Source of the DNA: Bog-756 sp963703145
GTDB taxonomy: Bacteria; Actinomycetota; Acidimicrobiia; Acidimicrobiales; RAAP-2
Assembly: GCA_963703145.1 (NCBI GenBank)
Contig: OY969793.1
Span: 3,348,001 to 3,412,000 of the forward strand
Direction: 5' to 3'
DNA length: 64,000 nucleotides
The notes beneath the pieces are model-generated. The model was not told where the DNA came from, made no database searches, and saw nothing but the letters and a program-made list of their open reading frames with translations. Each line of letters opens with the position of its first letter. Position 1 is the stretch's first letter. Positions 39,059 through 48,404 of this stretch are shown here, in pieces. Both the position numbers and the translations under genes were made by a program.

Positions 39059-40597
39059 GTGGAAGCGTCGGCCGACAGCACGACAGGGGCGAGCGTCATC
39101 GAACCGTGGCGGACCAGGGCCCTGGTGCCGACCCTGGTGTCGGTGGCGGCGCTGGTGGCCATCGTCAGCAGCCTCGGGGCACCGCTGATCCCCACCATCG
39201 CCCACGCCGACCATGTGTCCCTCAGCACGGCGCAGTGGCTGTTGACCGCCGCGCTCTTGACCGGGGCCTTGGCCACTCCGGTGATGGGTCGGCTGGCCGA
39301 CGGCCCCCGCCAGCGGGATGTCATCGTCGGTGCCCTGGCGGTGGTGCTGGTGGGCTGCATCCTGGCCGCAGTGTCCGACCAGTTCGTCGTGGTGGTGGCC
39401 GGCCGGGCCCTCCAAGGGTTCGGCCTCGGCCTGCTTCCGGTGACCATGGCTATCGCCCGACGCCACCTGCCCCTCGCCTCCGCCGGGCGGGCCATCGCCA
39501 CACTGTCGATCACCGCGGCGGTCGGCGCTGGTCTCGGTTACCCCCTGACCGGTCTGATCGCCCAGGTCTTCGACTTCCACGCCGCGTTCTGGTTCGGGGC
39601 CATCATCGTAGCCGCCGCCTTGGCCGTGGCCGTCGTGGTCCTACCGCCCCGGTCGGAGGCCGCTGTCCGCCGCTTCGACACGGTGGGCGCGGCCACACTC
39701 AGCCTGGCCGTCGTCGGACTGCTGGTGGTGCTGAGCGAGGGTGGAGGGTGGGGCTGGTCCTCTCCCCGGTCCTTGGCCTTCATCGCCATCAGTGCCGTGC
39801 TGGTGGTGGTGTGGATCCTCCACGAGCTGCGGTTCGACGACCCGTTGGTCGATCTGCGCCAGGTGCGCAACCGCTCGGTGCTGACCGCCGACATCTCCGG
39901 GTTCTTGATGTGCGTGGCCATGTACCTCTTCATCCCGATCATCTTGGAGTTCGTCCAGGTCCCCGCCATCGACGGCTACGGCTTCGGCGCCTCGGTGGTG
40001 GTGTCGAGCCTGGTGTTCCTGCCGCTGTCGATCGGTACCTTCGTGTCCAGCCGCTTCCTCGTCGTCTACGAGCGACGCTTCGGGACCCGGACCATGATCC
40101 CGGTCGGCGCCATGATCTTCGCCGTCTCGACGCTGTTCTTCGCCGTGGACCACACTGCGCTCTGGCAGGCGTTCGCCGCCTCGGGCTTCGCCGGGTTCGG
40201 GGTGGGGCTCACCTTCGCCGCCATGCCCGGGTTCATCGTCCGGGCCGTCCCCCGGAGCGAGACCGGCAGCGCCACCGGCTTCTACCAGGTCCTCCGCAAC
40301 ATCGGGTTGTCGGTGGGCAGCGCCCTCGGCGCGGCCGTGCTGAGCTCGTTCACCCACTCCGGCCACACCTTCCCCACGGTGGTCGGGTTCCGGACTGCGC
40401 TCATCATCGCCTCGGCGCTCTGCCTGGCGACAGCTGTGATCAGCTATGTGCTGCCGGGCGCCCAGGCCAACCGGGCCACGGTGCCGGCCGACGACGCCCT
40501 CGATGCCGAGCTGGCCATCATGGAAGAGGAGTCCGAGGTGGTCGGCGCCGGCCTCATGCTGGACGAGGAGCGGGTGCCCCGGGGGAGAGCGGGATGA
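39059..40597 (+). CDS. MFS transporter (DHA2-like drug/solute exporter)
   Basis: About 512 residues from GTG 39059; an in-frame GTG at 39032 gives 521. GTG 39059 has AGAGG 8 nt upstream. About 14 membrane helices are visible: SVAALVAIVSSLGAPLIPTIA, the loop MGRLADGPRQRDVIVGAL (motif A variant), GRALQGFGLGLLPVTMAIARRHLP, and helices to residue ~480, then an acidic cytoplasmic tail (DALDAELAIMEEESEV). Its TGA overlaps the ATG of the TetR gene (ATGA). Typical self-regulated efflux operon; substrate unknown. Confidence 0.9.
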   Translation: MEASADSTTGASVIEPWRTRALVPTLVSVAALVAIVSSLGAPLIPTIAHADHVSLSTAQWLLTAALLTGALATPVMGRLADGPRQRDVIVGALAVVLVGCILAAVSDQFVVVVAGRALQGFGLGLLPVTMAIARRHLPLASAGRAIATLSITAAVGAGLGYPLTGLIAQVFDFHAAFWFGAIIVAAALAVAVVVLPPRSEAAVRRFDTVGAATLSLAVVGLLVVLSEGGGWGWSSPRSLAFIAISAVLVVVWILHELRFDDPLVDLRQVRNRSVLTADISGFLMCVAMYLFIPIILEFVQVPAIDGYGFGASVVVSSLVFLPLSIGTFVSSRFLVVYERRFGTRTMIPVGAMIFAVSTLFFAVDHTALWQAFAASGFAGFGVGLTFAAMPGFIVRAVPRSETGSATGFYQVLRNIGLSVGSALGAAVLSSFTHSGHTFPTVVGFRTALIIASALCLATAVISYVLPGAQANRATVPADDALDAELAIMEEESEVVGAGLMLDEERVPRGRAG

Positions 40598-41211
40598 CCG
40601 CCACCGGACCGGTCAGTACCGGGTCACCATCCCGGCCCACACGTCCGCGGGATGCCGCGGCCAGCAAGCAGGCCCTCCTCCAGGCGGCCCAGGACCTGTT
40701 CGGTCAGCGGGGCTTCGAGCAGACCACCATCCGCGAGATCGGGGACCGGGCCGGTGTCGACGCCGCGCTGATCGCCCGCTACTTCGGGAGCAAGGCCGAC
40801 CTCTATGTGGCGGCGGTGGTGGCCGAGCGCATGGACGACGGGCAGCCCGCCGAGTACGAAGGTCTGGGTGAGATGGCCGAGGCGCTGATCAGCCGTTCGG
40901 ACCGGCACGGCCCGGGCCCCATCCTCCAGGCCCTCATCCGTTCCGACACCTCCGAGGACATCCGCACCGCAGCGCGGGCCCGCCTGGCTCGCAAGTTGGT
41001 CGAGCCCCTGGCCGAGGCCATGGCCGCCCAGGCCGTCGACCGCCCGAGATTGCGGGCCGAACTGGCCGTGGCCGCCCTGATCGGCGTCAACCTGGGGCGG
41101 TCCCAGGGATGGTTCGAGGCCCTGCAGTCGGTCCCCAGTGACGAGGTGATCGCCCTGCTCACCGAGGCCCTCGGCCCGGTGACCGGCGGGGACCCGGAGC
41201 GTCGGGCATGA
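40594..41211 (+). CDS. TetR-family transcriptional regulator
   Basis: 205 residues. HTH region ASKQALLQAAQDLFGQRGFEQTTIREIGDRAGVDAALIARYFGSKADLYVAAV with the YFGSK end; the C-terminal domain (ILQALIRSDTSEDIRTAARARLARKLVEPL) is of the TetR_C_17-like type. Translationally coupled to the MFS gene and the probable ligand-sensing repressor acting at 38895-38930. Confidence 0.92.
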   Translation: MTATGPVSTGSPSRPTRPRDAAASKQALLQAAQDLFGQRGFEQTTIREIGDRAGVDAALIARYFGSKADLYVAAVVAERMDDGQPAEYEGLGEMAEALISRSDRHGPGPILQALIRSDTSEDIRTAARARLARKLVEPLAEAMAAQAVDRPRLRAELAVAALIGVNLGRSQGWFEALQSVPSDEVIALLTEALGPVTGGDPERRA

Positions 41212-41314
41212 GAATGGTCCGCTCACCCGGGCTGCTGGGGTGCATCGGCACCCGGTGGATGGCCCGTGACCGCTCGTTAGACTTGCCGGTGAACGGCAGG
41301 AACAAGGAGGCACT

Positions 41315-41722
41315 GTGTCCGTGACCGGCCTGGCCAACCTGGCGGTGAAGGTGGCTGACCTCGACGGCGCGCTGCAGTTCTACGAGGCGTCCGGCGGCGA
41401 GGTGCGCGACCGGATGCAGTGGCGGAACGGCGAGCGGGCCGACGTGTACCTCGGCCCCGTGGTGATCACGCTCTTCACCCGGGCCATCTACGAGGACGAG
41501 GTGGACCTGCCCGACGAGGGCTTCCTCCACCCCGCCCTGTTCACCGACGACCTCGACGCCGAGTTGAAGGGCCATGCGGTGGTCTGGGGGCCCGAGGTCG
41601 TGGAGGGCACGTTCGGGACCCGTCGCATCGCCTTCGTCGAGGCCCCCGGCGGGATCCGGTTGGAGTTCATGGAGCAGCTGGCCCCGCCCCCGTCGCCGCC
41701 CGATGGGGGGAACTCCCCGTGA
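41315..41722 (+). CDS. VOC-family (glyoxalase-like) protein
   Basis: 135 residues: LANLAVKVADLDGALQFYEASGGEVRDRMQWRNGERADVYLGPVVITLF and RIAFVEAPGGIRLEFMEQ are the paired beta-alpha-beta-beta-beta units of VOC proteins, with a Glu in the last strand as candidate metal ligand. Strong AAGGAGG before the GTG start, and a TAGACT -10 candidate at 41278-41283. Function (dioxygenase, lyase or resistance) not assigned. Confidence 0.82.
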   Translation: MSVTGLANLAVKVADLDGALQFYEASGGEVRDRMQWRNGERADVYLGPVVITLFTRAIYEDEVDLPDEGFLHPALFTDDLDAELKGHAVVWGPEVVEGTFGTRRIAFVEAPGGIRLEFMEQLAPPPSPPDGGNSP

Positions 41723-41745
41723 GCGACGAGCACTAGGCACGTCCC

Positions 41746-42729
41746 GTGGTCTACCTCCTGTCCATCACTGCGGCGCTGTCCAACGCCCTCACCAGCCTCC
41801 TCCAGCGCATGGGGGTGGAGGACGCCCCGGAGGACTCGACGCTCAAGCTGAGCCTGCTGACCCACGCCATTAAGCGGGGGGTCTGGCTGCTGGGGTTCGC
41901 CTTCATGGTGGCGTCGTTCCTCCTCCAGGCGTTCGCCCTCCACCTGGGCGACCTCAGCCAGGTCCAGCCCATCTTGACCACCGAGCTGCTCTTCTTGGTG
42001 CTGCTGCTCGCCACGTGGTTCCGGTTCCGGATCGGTCTGCGGGAGTGGCTCGGGTGCTTGGCCGCGGCCGGCGGCCTGGCCGGCTTCTTGGTATTCGCCC
42101 AGCCCAGCGGCGGCAACCTCACGCCCTCGAACCTGGAGTGGATCGTGGCCGGGTCGGTGTCGGGAGCGGTGGTGGTCATTGCCGTCATCGCCGCCATGCG
42201 CGGCCCCCGGTGGTGGCGGGCCGCCATGTTCGGCGCTGCCGGGGCGGTCGGATTCGCCTTCACGGCCGCCCTCATCAAGAAGGTCGGGGACTACGTGGCC
42301 ACCGACTGGACCCACATGTTCGGTCACTGGGAGACCTACGCCCTGGCCGTGTGCGGGGTGGCGTCGGTGTTCCTGGCCCAAAACGCCTTCCACGCCGGGC
42401 CCATCGCGGCATCCCAGACCGCCTTGGTGCTGGTCGACCCCCTCGCCAGCCTGGCCATCGGGATCGGGCTGTTCGGGGACAACCTGCGCACCGCCGGCAT
42501 CTACGGCCCCCTCGAGGCGCTGTCGCTCCTGATCATGTTCGCCGGCGCCGCCTTCATCGCCCAGTCGCCGCTGATCTCGGGCGTGAAGGGCGACGACCAG
42601 CAATACACCGAGATGCTCTCGCTCCGGTCCCGTTCCAAGCGGCTGGCCGACGCCGTCCACGACCAGATCCCCGAGGAGGCGTTCCGCAACCTCCCACCCG
42701 ATGTGATCCAGCACCTGCCCACCGATTGA
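41746..42729 (+). CDS. DMT-superfamily (EamA-like) membrane transporter
   Basis: 327 residues with eight to nine membrane helices, beginning VYLLSITAALSNALTSLLQRMGVEDAP. The segment ALHLGDLSQVQPILTTELLFLVLLLATWFR is characteristic of the DMT/NIPA-like magnesium-transporter-related group of actinobacterial integral membrane proteins. A hydrophilic tail of about 45 residues ends the protein. Starts 23 nt after the VOC gene; a TAGGCA hexamer ends 6 nt before the GTG. Substrate unknown. Confidence 0.82.
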   Translation: MVYLLSITAALSNALTSLLQRMGVEDAPEDSTLKLSLLTHAIKRGVWLLGFAFMVASFLLQAFALHLGDLSQVQPILTTELLFLVLLLATWFRFRIGLREWLGCLAAAGGLAGFLVFAQPSGGNLTPSNLEWIVAGSVSGAVVVIAVIAAMRGPRWWRAAMFGAAGAVGFAFTAALIKKVGDYVATDWTHMFGHWETYALAVCGVASVFLAQNAFHAGPIAASQTALVLVDPLASLAIGIGLFGDNLRTAGIYGPLEALSLLIMFAGAAFIAQSPLISGVKGDDQQYTEMLSLRSRSKRLADAVHDQIPEEAFRNLPPDVIQHLPTD

Positions 42730-42852
42730 CGCCCCGGCCAGACGGGCCTCACAGGTCGCCCCGGCCTGCGTGCTTGCCAAGGCGGCCGGATTGGGCGACG
42801 CTTCAGGACGCAGAGTCGCCCACCGGGCGGCACCAGGTCCGGGGGGACACCC

Positions 42853-44433
42853 ATGGGGAGAGCGCCACCATCGCCGTCGGGCGCGCCGTCGTTCGACCGT
42901 CGGCTGTTCCTGGGCGGGGCGCTGGCCCTCGGGGCGAGCGCCCTGGCGGCAGGCTGCGGTTCACCGTCCACCGTGGCCAAGGCGGCGACGACCGTCCCGG
43001 CCGGGTCGGATCTCGGTGCCATCGAGCACGTGGTTTTCCTCATGCAGGAGAACCGGTCGTTCGACCACTACTTCGGCACCTATCCCGGGGTGCGGGGGTT
43101 CGACGACCACCACGGCACCCACCTGGGTGCGTTCGCCCAGCCCTATGCGGCCAACACCACCCGGCACCCGACCGGGGTGCAGCTTCCCTTCCATCTGGAC
43201 GTGGACAGTGGCGCGGGCGAGTGCACCTACGACCTCGACCACAGTTGGCTGCCCCAGCACCAGTGCCGCAACTCGGGGTCGATGGACGCCTTCGTGGCCA
43301 CCCACACATCGACGGAGTACGAAGGGCCCGAGTACGGGACCCTGACCATGGGGTACCACACCCGGGCCGACCTCCCCTACCACTACGCCCTGGCCGACGC
43401 CTTCACCCTCTGTGACGGTTACCACTGCGCGATCATGGGGCCTACCCACCCCAACCGGCTGATGGCCCTGTCGGGCACCATCGATCCCGACGGGCGCAAC
43501 GGGGGGCCGGTGCTGATCACCGACCCGTCGTCGGAGGCCCGGTTCAGCGTCAACTGGACGACCGTGCCCGAGCACCTGGAGGACGCCGGAGTGTCCTGGA
43601 AGACGTACTCGCCTCCGGGCGACCTCTACCGGGTGAGCAACCCGGAGGTCATGCTCATCTCTGATGCCATCCTGCCGTACTTCTCGCAGTACTCGTCCCC
43701 GTCGTCCCCGCTCTACCAGAAGGCCTTCCAGCCGATCTTCCCCAACGACTTCGTCCAGGACGTCCGATCGGGAACCCTGCCCAGCGTCTCGTGGATCGTG
43801 CCACCGCTCGGGTACGACGAGCACCCGCCGGCCCCACCCAACCTCGGCGCCTGGTTCATCGACCAGGTCCTCCAGACCTTGGTGGCCAACACCGAGGTGT
43901 GGTCCAAGACGGTGCTGTTCATCATGTACGACGAGAACGACGGCTTCTTCGACCACGTGTCCCCGCCGGTGGCGCCGCCGGGGACCCCTGGGGAGTACGT
44001 CACGGTCAGTCCCCTACCGGACAATGCCAACGGTGTGGCCGGCCCGCTGGGTCTGGGGTTCCGGGTACCCATGCTGGTGGTCTCACCCTTCAGCCGAGGC
44101 GGCTATGTGGCGTCCGAGGTGTTCGACCACACCTCCCAGATCCGCTTCTTGGAGGAGCGCTTCGGCATCCACGTCCCTGCCATCTCGGCGTGGCGGCGCC
44201 GGACCGTCGGGGACCTCACCTCGACCCTGCATCTCGCCAGCAAGGACGCCGAGCCGCCCCACCTTCCCCCCACCTCGCAGGACACCACGGCCGAGGTGGC
44301 CACCCTGGGTTGCACCGCCGGGGACCTGGTCGAGCTGAGCGGCAGCCCGCCGGCCTACCCGATGGCCCCGGTCCAGGTCATGCCCACCCAGGAACCCGGT
44401 GCGGCCCGCCGGGTCCCGGGCCGAACCGTCTAG
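42853..44433 (+). CDS. Tat-exported lipoprotein phospholipase C / phosphoesterase
   Basis: 526 residues. The N-terminus combines a twin-arginine signal (FDRRLFLGG, Arg16-Arg17) with a lipobox (LAAGC, Cys35), so the protein is exported folded and lipid-anchored. The mature part matches non-haemolytic phospholipase C/acid phosphatase: IEHVVFLMQENRSFDHYFGTYPGVRGF, MGPTHPNRL, and FIMYDENDGFFDHVSPP, which carry the metal-binding and nucleophile residues of the phosphoesterase family. It probably cleaves phospholipids or other phosphoesters outside the membrane, maybe for phosphate supply. GGGGGA precedes the ATG. Confidence 0.92.
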   Translation: MGRAPPSPSGAPSFDRRLFLGGALALGASALAAGCGSPSTVAKAATTVPAGSDLGAIEHVVFLMQENRSFDHYFGTYPGVRGFDDHHGTHLGAFAQPYAANTTRHPTGVQLPFHLDVDSGAGECTYDLDHSWLPQHQCRNSGSMDAFVATHTSTEYEGPEYGTLTMGYHTRADLPYHYALADAFTLCDGYHCAIMGPTHPNRLMALSGTIDPDGRNGGPVLITDPSSEARFSVNWTTVPEHLEDAGVSWKTYSPPGDLYRVSNPEVMLISDAILPYFSQYSSPSSPLYQKAFQPIFPNDFVQDVRSGTLPSVSWIVPPLGYDEHPPAPPNLGAWFIDQVLQTLVANTEVWSKTVLFIMYDENDGFFDHVSPPVAPPGTPGEYVTVSPLPDNANGVAGPLGLGFRVPMLVVSPFSRGGYVASEVFDHTSQIRFLEERFGIHVPAISAWRRRTVGDLTSTLHLASKDAEPPHLPPTSQDTTAEVATLGCTAGDLVELSGSPPAYPMAPVQVMPTQEPGAARRVPGRTV

Positions 44434-44443
44434 TCACGACCGG

Positions 44444-45100
44444 TCAGACCAGCCGCCGATCGGTGGCCCACTTGGTCAGCTCGTGGCGGGTCGAGAGCTG
44501 CAGCTTGCGCAGGACCGAGGAGACATGGGACTCGACGGTCTTGGACGAGATGGTCAGGTCGCGGGCCACCTCTTTGTAGGTGTAGCCGCGGGCGATGAGG
44601 CGGAGCACCTGGCGCTCCCGGGGCGAGAGCTGGTCGAGCTCGGGGTCGAGCCCGGTCTGGGGCACCCCGTCGCCGCCGGCGAAGGCGTCGAGCACGAACC
44701 CGGCCAGGCGGGGCGAGAAGACAGCGTCGCCGGCCCCGACCTTGCCCACCGACGAGAGCAGCTCCTCGCCCGAGATGGTCTTGGTGATGTAGCCACGGGC
44801 ACCGGCCCGGATGACGGCGATCACGTCCTCGGGGGCATCGGACACCGACAGGGCCAAGAACCGCACCTCAGGGTGGTGGGGGAGCACCCCGTGGAGGACG
44901 GCCTGGCCCCCGCCGCCGGGCAGGTGGACGTCGAGCAGCACCACGTCGGGTACCCGTTCGTTGATGAGCTCGATGGCGGCCTCCACCTCGTCGGCTTCGC
45001 CGATGACGTCGACGGCGTCGCCCAGCTCGGCTCGCACGCCGGAACGGAACACGGCGTGGTCGTCGACGAGGAAGATGGCCAGCTTGGCCTGTGCAGTCAC
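44444..45100 (-). CDS. NarL/LuxR-family response regulator
   Basis: 218 residues. Receiver domain with acidic pocket Asp13-Asp14 and phosphoacceptor Asp57 (VVLLDVHLPGGGG), Lys in GYITKTIS, and a C-terminal GerE helix-turn-helix (LSPRERQVLRLIARGYTYKEVARDLTISSKTVESHVSSVLRKL). GTG start overlaps the TGA of the sensor kinase (GTGA), so the pair is translationally coupled. Partner of the PspC-fused kinase; expected targets are the divergent PspC gene and neighbours. Confidence 0.94.
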   Translation of the reverse strand: MTAQAKLAIFLVDDHAVFRSGVRAELGDAVDVIGEADEVEAAIELINERVPDVVLLDVHLPGGGGQAVLHGVLPHHPEVRFLALSVSDAPEDVIAVIRAGARGYITKTISGEELLSSVGKVGAGDAVFSPRLAGFVLDAFAGGDGVPQTGLDPELDQLSPRERQVLRLIARGYTYKEVARDLTISSKTVESHVSSVLRKLQLSTRHELTKWATDRRLV

Positions 45101-46473
45101 CGTGACGGCCCCCGCCGGGGAACGGACAGCTCGACCTCGGCACCCTGGCCGGGGGCCGAACGGATGACGGCGGTGCCGTCGAACCGGGCCAGGCGGGCCC
45201 GAATCGACTGGGCGATGCCCTGACGGTCGTCGGGGATCTGGTCTGGGTCGAAGCCGCGGCCCCGATCCCGGACGAAGACCATCACGTTCCCGTCGTCCAC
45301 TTCGGCGTAGAGCGAGACCTGGGGCGCCCCCGACCACTTGGCGGCGTTCACGGTGGCCTCGCGGGCCGCATCCAGCAGGGCCCGCAGCCCGTCGGTGAGG
45401 GGGCAGTCCCCGACCACCACCACCTGGACGGTGATGCCGTGGTCGGCCTCCACCTGGCGCTGGAGCACGCCCACCCCGTCGGCCAGCGTGGCGGCCTCGC
45501 TCCCGATGGTCCCGGGGGGTCGGCCTTCGAAGAGCCAGTCGCGCAGCTCCCGCTCCTGGGCGCGGGCCAGCCGGACCACGTGCTGGGGATCGTCCGCCGA
45601 GCGCTGGATGAGGGCCAGCGTCTGGAGGACCGAGTCGTGCACGTGGGCGGCCATGGTGGCCCGCTCCTCGGCCAGGGCACGGGCCTGGCGCTCCGCCATC
45701 AGGTCGCGGACGAGGGAGATCCACCACGGCCCGAAGATGACCACGAAGGCCGCCACGACCAGGAGGGCCCCGCCCACCGGCAGCAACGCCGTGCTGGACG
45801 GGTGGCCGGGGATCAACAGGGCCAGCCCACCGAGGCCGACCACGACGCCGAGTGCGACCCGGATCACCACCACCCGGCGGCCGTGCTGGTCGCGGCCGGT
45901 CCGGACCATGGGCATGAGATCGACGTTGATCCAGGCCAACTCGTCGGGGCTGGCGTTACGGCGGATGAGGACGGCGATGCCGACGGCCAGGAACACCGGC
46001 CAGCTGAACGACCCGAGGTACCCGAGGTGGAGGCCGGCCGCCACGATCTGGATGACCACCAGCAGCGGGATGATGGCGATGACGATCCGGATGCCCCGGC
46101 GGTCGGTGAGGGACCGGGTCAGGATGGTCGAGCTCTCCCCGTCGAGGGGCACGAGCAGCCAGGCCACGGCGTAGGCCAGGATCCCGATGCCGCTTCCGAG
46201 CGCCAGGAGCACGAACGCCACCCGGATGACGGTGACGTCGATGCCGGTCGTTGCCGACAGTCCACCGCACACCCCGGCCACCACCCGGGTGTCGGGACTG
46301 CGCCGGATCGGTCCCCGCCAGCGCGGGTGGCGGCGACGGGACCGGCCCCGGTGGCGTCGCCAGTCCGACGAGTCCCAACGGCCGTAGGCCGACCAGCCGG
46401 GCCCACTGGAGGACCAGGCGGCCTGGTCCGGCTCAGGCCCGGCGGCCGGTGGTGGGGACGGTGACTCCGGCAC
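45097..46473 (-). CDS. PspC-domain sensor histidine kinase (HisKA_3 type)
   Basis: 458 residues. A Pro-rich and Arg-rich N-terminus, a PspC domain (~55-115: IRRSPDTRVVAGVCGGLSATTGIDVTVIRVAFVLLALG), about five more membrane helices (to ~250), then a HisKA_3 dimerisation segment with phospho-acceptor His279 in AAHVHDSVLQTLALIQ, and a HATPase domain (ATVNAAKWSGA, VFVRDRGRGFDPDQIP). PspC fusion suggests that the kinase senses membrane stress or partner PspC/toast-rack proteins. Divergent from a stand-alone PspC gene across 160 nt. GTG start. Confidence 0.92.
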   Translation of the reverse strand: MPESPSPPPAAGPEPDQAAWSSSGPGWSAYGRWDSSDWRRHRGRSRRRHPRWRGPIRRSPDTRVVAGVCGGLSATTGIDVTVIRVAFVLLALGSGIGILAYAVAWLLVPLDGESSTILTRSLTDRRGIRIVIAIIPLLVVIQIVAAGLHLGYLGSFSWPVFLAVGIAVLIRRNASPDELAWINVDLMPMVRTGRDQHGRRVVVIRVALGVVVGLGGLALLIPGHPSSTALLPVGGALLVVAAFVVIFGPWWISLVRDLMAERQARALAEERATMAAHVHDSVLQTLALIQRSADDPQHVVRLARAQERELRDWLFEGRPPGTIGSEAATLADGVGVLQRQVEADHGITVQVVVVGDCPLTDGLRALLDAAREATVNAAKWSGAPQVSLYAEVDDGNVMVFVRDRGRGFDPDQIPDDRQGIAQSIRARLARFDGTAVIRSAPGQGAEVELSVPRRGPSR

Positions 46474-46633
46474 ACCGGTGCGGGAATTCGGGGATTCGGG
46501 GATACCCGATGATCGCGCAACCCCCCGGCCCGGGCTATCCGGGATGACCCTGATCGGTCAGGGCCCCGCATCAGGGTCGGACCAGGGTGCTACCGGATAC
46601 CGGCCGGGCCATGCCCCCGTCAGGCTGGGACCC

Positions 46634-47005
46634 ATGAACGATCCCTCCACTCCCGACCCCCTCCCAGGGACCCCCGACACCGGTGACGCCGGCTCTGGGG
46701 CCAGCAGCCCCCCGGGTGATCCGACCAGCGCCACCGACGCCACCACCGCATCCGGGGAAGGGCCTGGCTTCCCCGAGCAGCGGCTCCACCGGTGCCGCGA
46801 CGGCCGCATGCTGGCCGGGGTGGCGGCCGGTGCCGCCGACTACCTGGGGATCGACCCCACCCTGGTCCGGATCGGCTTCGTGGCGCTGGCCTTCCTCGGT
46901 GGGCTGGCCGTTCCCCTGTATCTGGCCGGTTGGCTGCTCATCCCCGAGGAGGGCACCGGGTCCTCCATTGCCGAAGGGCTGTTGGTCCACGACCGGGCCT
47001 GGTAG
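46634..47005 (+). CDS. PspC-domain membrane protein
   Basis: 123 residues. Low-complexity Pro/Ser/Thr/Gly N-terminus (1-50), then RLHRCRDGRMLAGVAAGAADYLGIDPTLVRIGFVALAFLGGLAVPLYLAGWLLIPEE, a PspC domain with its membrane helix. Divergent from the PspC-fused kinase, so a regulatory interaction between the two PspC proteins is likely (inference). ATG 46634; the upstream open frame has no family match. Confidence 0.87.
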   Translation: MNDPSTPDPLPGTPDTGDAGSGASSPPGDPTSATDATTASGEGPGFPEQRLHRCRDGRMLAGVAAGAADYLGIDPTLVRIGFVALAFLGGLAVPLYLAGWLLIPEEGTGSSIAEGLLVHDRAW

Positions 47006-47094
47006 CAGCGCCGCTGTCCCACACACCGCCGGCTTGACCGCACCCTTCGCCACCCGGCTTCATCATTCGACCACGAGGCTTAAGGACAGACGAC

Positions 47095-47535
47095 ATGCGC
47101 TATCGATGGGACCCCGCCTACCCCGACTACGCCCGGCGGGTCACGGCCCACACCGACCGGGACCTCCGGGCCTCGGACGCCGAACGTAACGAGGTGGCCG
47201 ACCGGCTGTCCCGCCACTTCGCCGAGGGTCGTCTCGACCAGGTGGAGTTCAAGGCCCGCCTGGATCGGGCCATCGGGGCGGTGACCCGCGGCGACCTCGA
47301 GGGCCTCTTTCACGACCTGCCCCGCCTGGCCGATGATCCCCCGCCCCCCCGGGAGCGTCGCCGACTGCTGCTTCCGGCCATCGTGTTCTTCACCCTCGCC
47401 GCTCTGGCCGTTGGCTCGGTGGTCTCCGCGGTGCGGGTGTCGTGGGTGCTCGTGGTGGTGGCCGGGCTGTTCCTGTGGCACCGCGCCCACCGGCACCGCT
47501 CGGGGAACCCGGCGCGGGCCGAGTCCGACCGTTAG
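47095..47535 (+). CDS. DUF1707-domain membrane protein
   Basis: 146 residues. N-terminal DUF1707 (SHOCT-like): DLRASDAERNEVADRLSRHFAEGRLDQVEFKARLDRAIGAVTRGDLEGLFHDLP (~22-76), then two membrane helices (~88-108, ~111-124). DUF1707 proteins are common in actinobacteria next to PspC and two-component genes; function unknown. AAGGA precedes the ATG. Probably in one unit with pspC upstream (89-nt gap) and possibly with the ABC transporter downstream. Confidence 0.87.
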   Translation: MRYRWDPAYPDYARRVTAHTDRDLRASDAERNEVADRLSRHFAEGRLDQVEFKARLDRAIGAVTRGDLEGLFHDLPRLADDPPPPRERRRLLLPAIVFFTLAALAVGSVVSAVRVSWVLVVVAGLFLWHRAHRHRSGNPARAESDR

Positions 47536-47629
47536 CATCGCTCGGGGTCGCTTCCGGCCCACCCCCGGCGGACCACCCCGTGGACCCCGGCCGCCCCGAC
47601 ATGGCCGGTCCCGACAAGGAGGATCCTCG

Positions 47630-48403
47630 ATGACGTTCACCGAACAGGCCGTTCCGACCGCCGGCGCACCGTCCCAACCCCCGGCCGCACACGCAGTCGA
47701 TCTGGTCAAGACCTACGGCAAGGGCGATGCCATGGTCAACGCGCTCAGCGGCATCACCGTCGAGTTCGCCCGCGGCGCCTTCACCGCGGTGATGGGCCCC
47801 TCGGGGTCGGGAAAATCGACACTCATGCACTGCATGGCCGGCCTCGATACGCCGACCTCGGGACAGACCTTCGTTGGCGCCCAGGAGATCGGGCTGCTCG
47901 ACGATGCCGGCTTGACGCAGATGCGCCGGGACCATGTCGGGTTCGTGTTCCAGTCGTTCAACCTGGTACCGACCCTCACGGCGCGGGAGAACATCACACT
48001 GCCCGCCGACCTGGCCGGCAAGAAGGTGGATCAGGACTGGTTCGACTTCTTGGTGGCCCAGCTCGGCATCGGGGACCGCCTCAACCACCGGCCCGGCGAG
48101 ATGTCCGGCGGCCAGCAGCAGCGCGTGGCGTGCGCCCGCGCCCTCATCGGCCGGCCGGACCTGATCTTCGCCGACGAGCCCACCGGCAACCTGGACTCCA
48201 ACTCCTCTGGCGAGATGCTGGCCTTCCTCCGGCGCTCGGTCTCCGAGTTCGGGCAGTCCATCGTGATGGTGACCCATGATGCCCGGGGCGCGGCCTACGC
48301 CGACCGGGTGGTGTTCCTGGCCGACGGCAACGTCGTGGGGGAGCTCTTGTCACCAACGGCCGACTCGATCCTGGAACAGATGAAGCTGCTCGGCGGCGCC
48401 TGA
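47630..48403 (+). CDS. ABC transporter ATP-binding protein (MacB/LolD-like)
   Basis: 257 residues. Walker A GPSGSGKST at 56-64, Q-loop FQSFNLVPTLTA, signature MSGGQQQR, Walker B LIFADEPTGNLD and the H-loop VTHD are complete. The TGNLDSNSS pattern is that of the MacB/LolD/FtsE class, which powers mechanotransmission rather than classical transport. A strong AAGGAGG lies 8 nt before the ATG. Its partner permease starts 1 nt after the stop. Confidence 0.94.
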   Translation: MTFTEQAVPTAGAPSQPPAAHAVDLVKTYGKGDAMVNALSGITVEFARGAFTAVMGPSGSGKSTLMHCMAGLDTPTSGQTFVGAQEIGLLDDAGLTQMRRDHVGFVFQSFNLVPTLTARENITLPADLAGKKVDQDWFDFLVAQLGIGDRLNHRPGEMSGGQQQRVACARALIGRPDLIFADEPTGNLDSNSSGEMLAFLRRSVSEFGQSIVMVTHDARGAAYADRVVFLADGNVVGELLSPTADSILEQMKLLGGA

Positions 48404-48404
48404 C

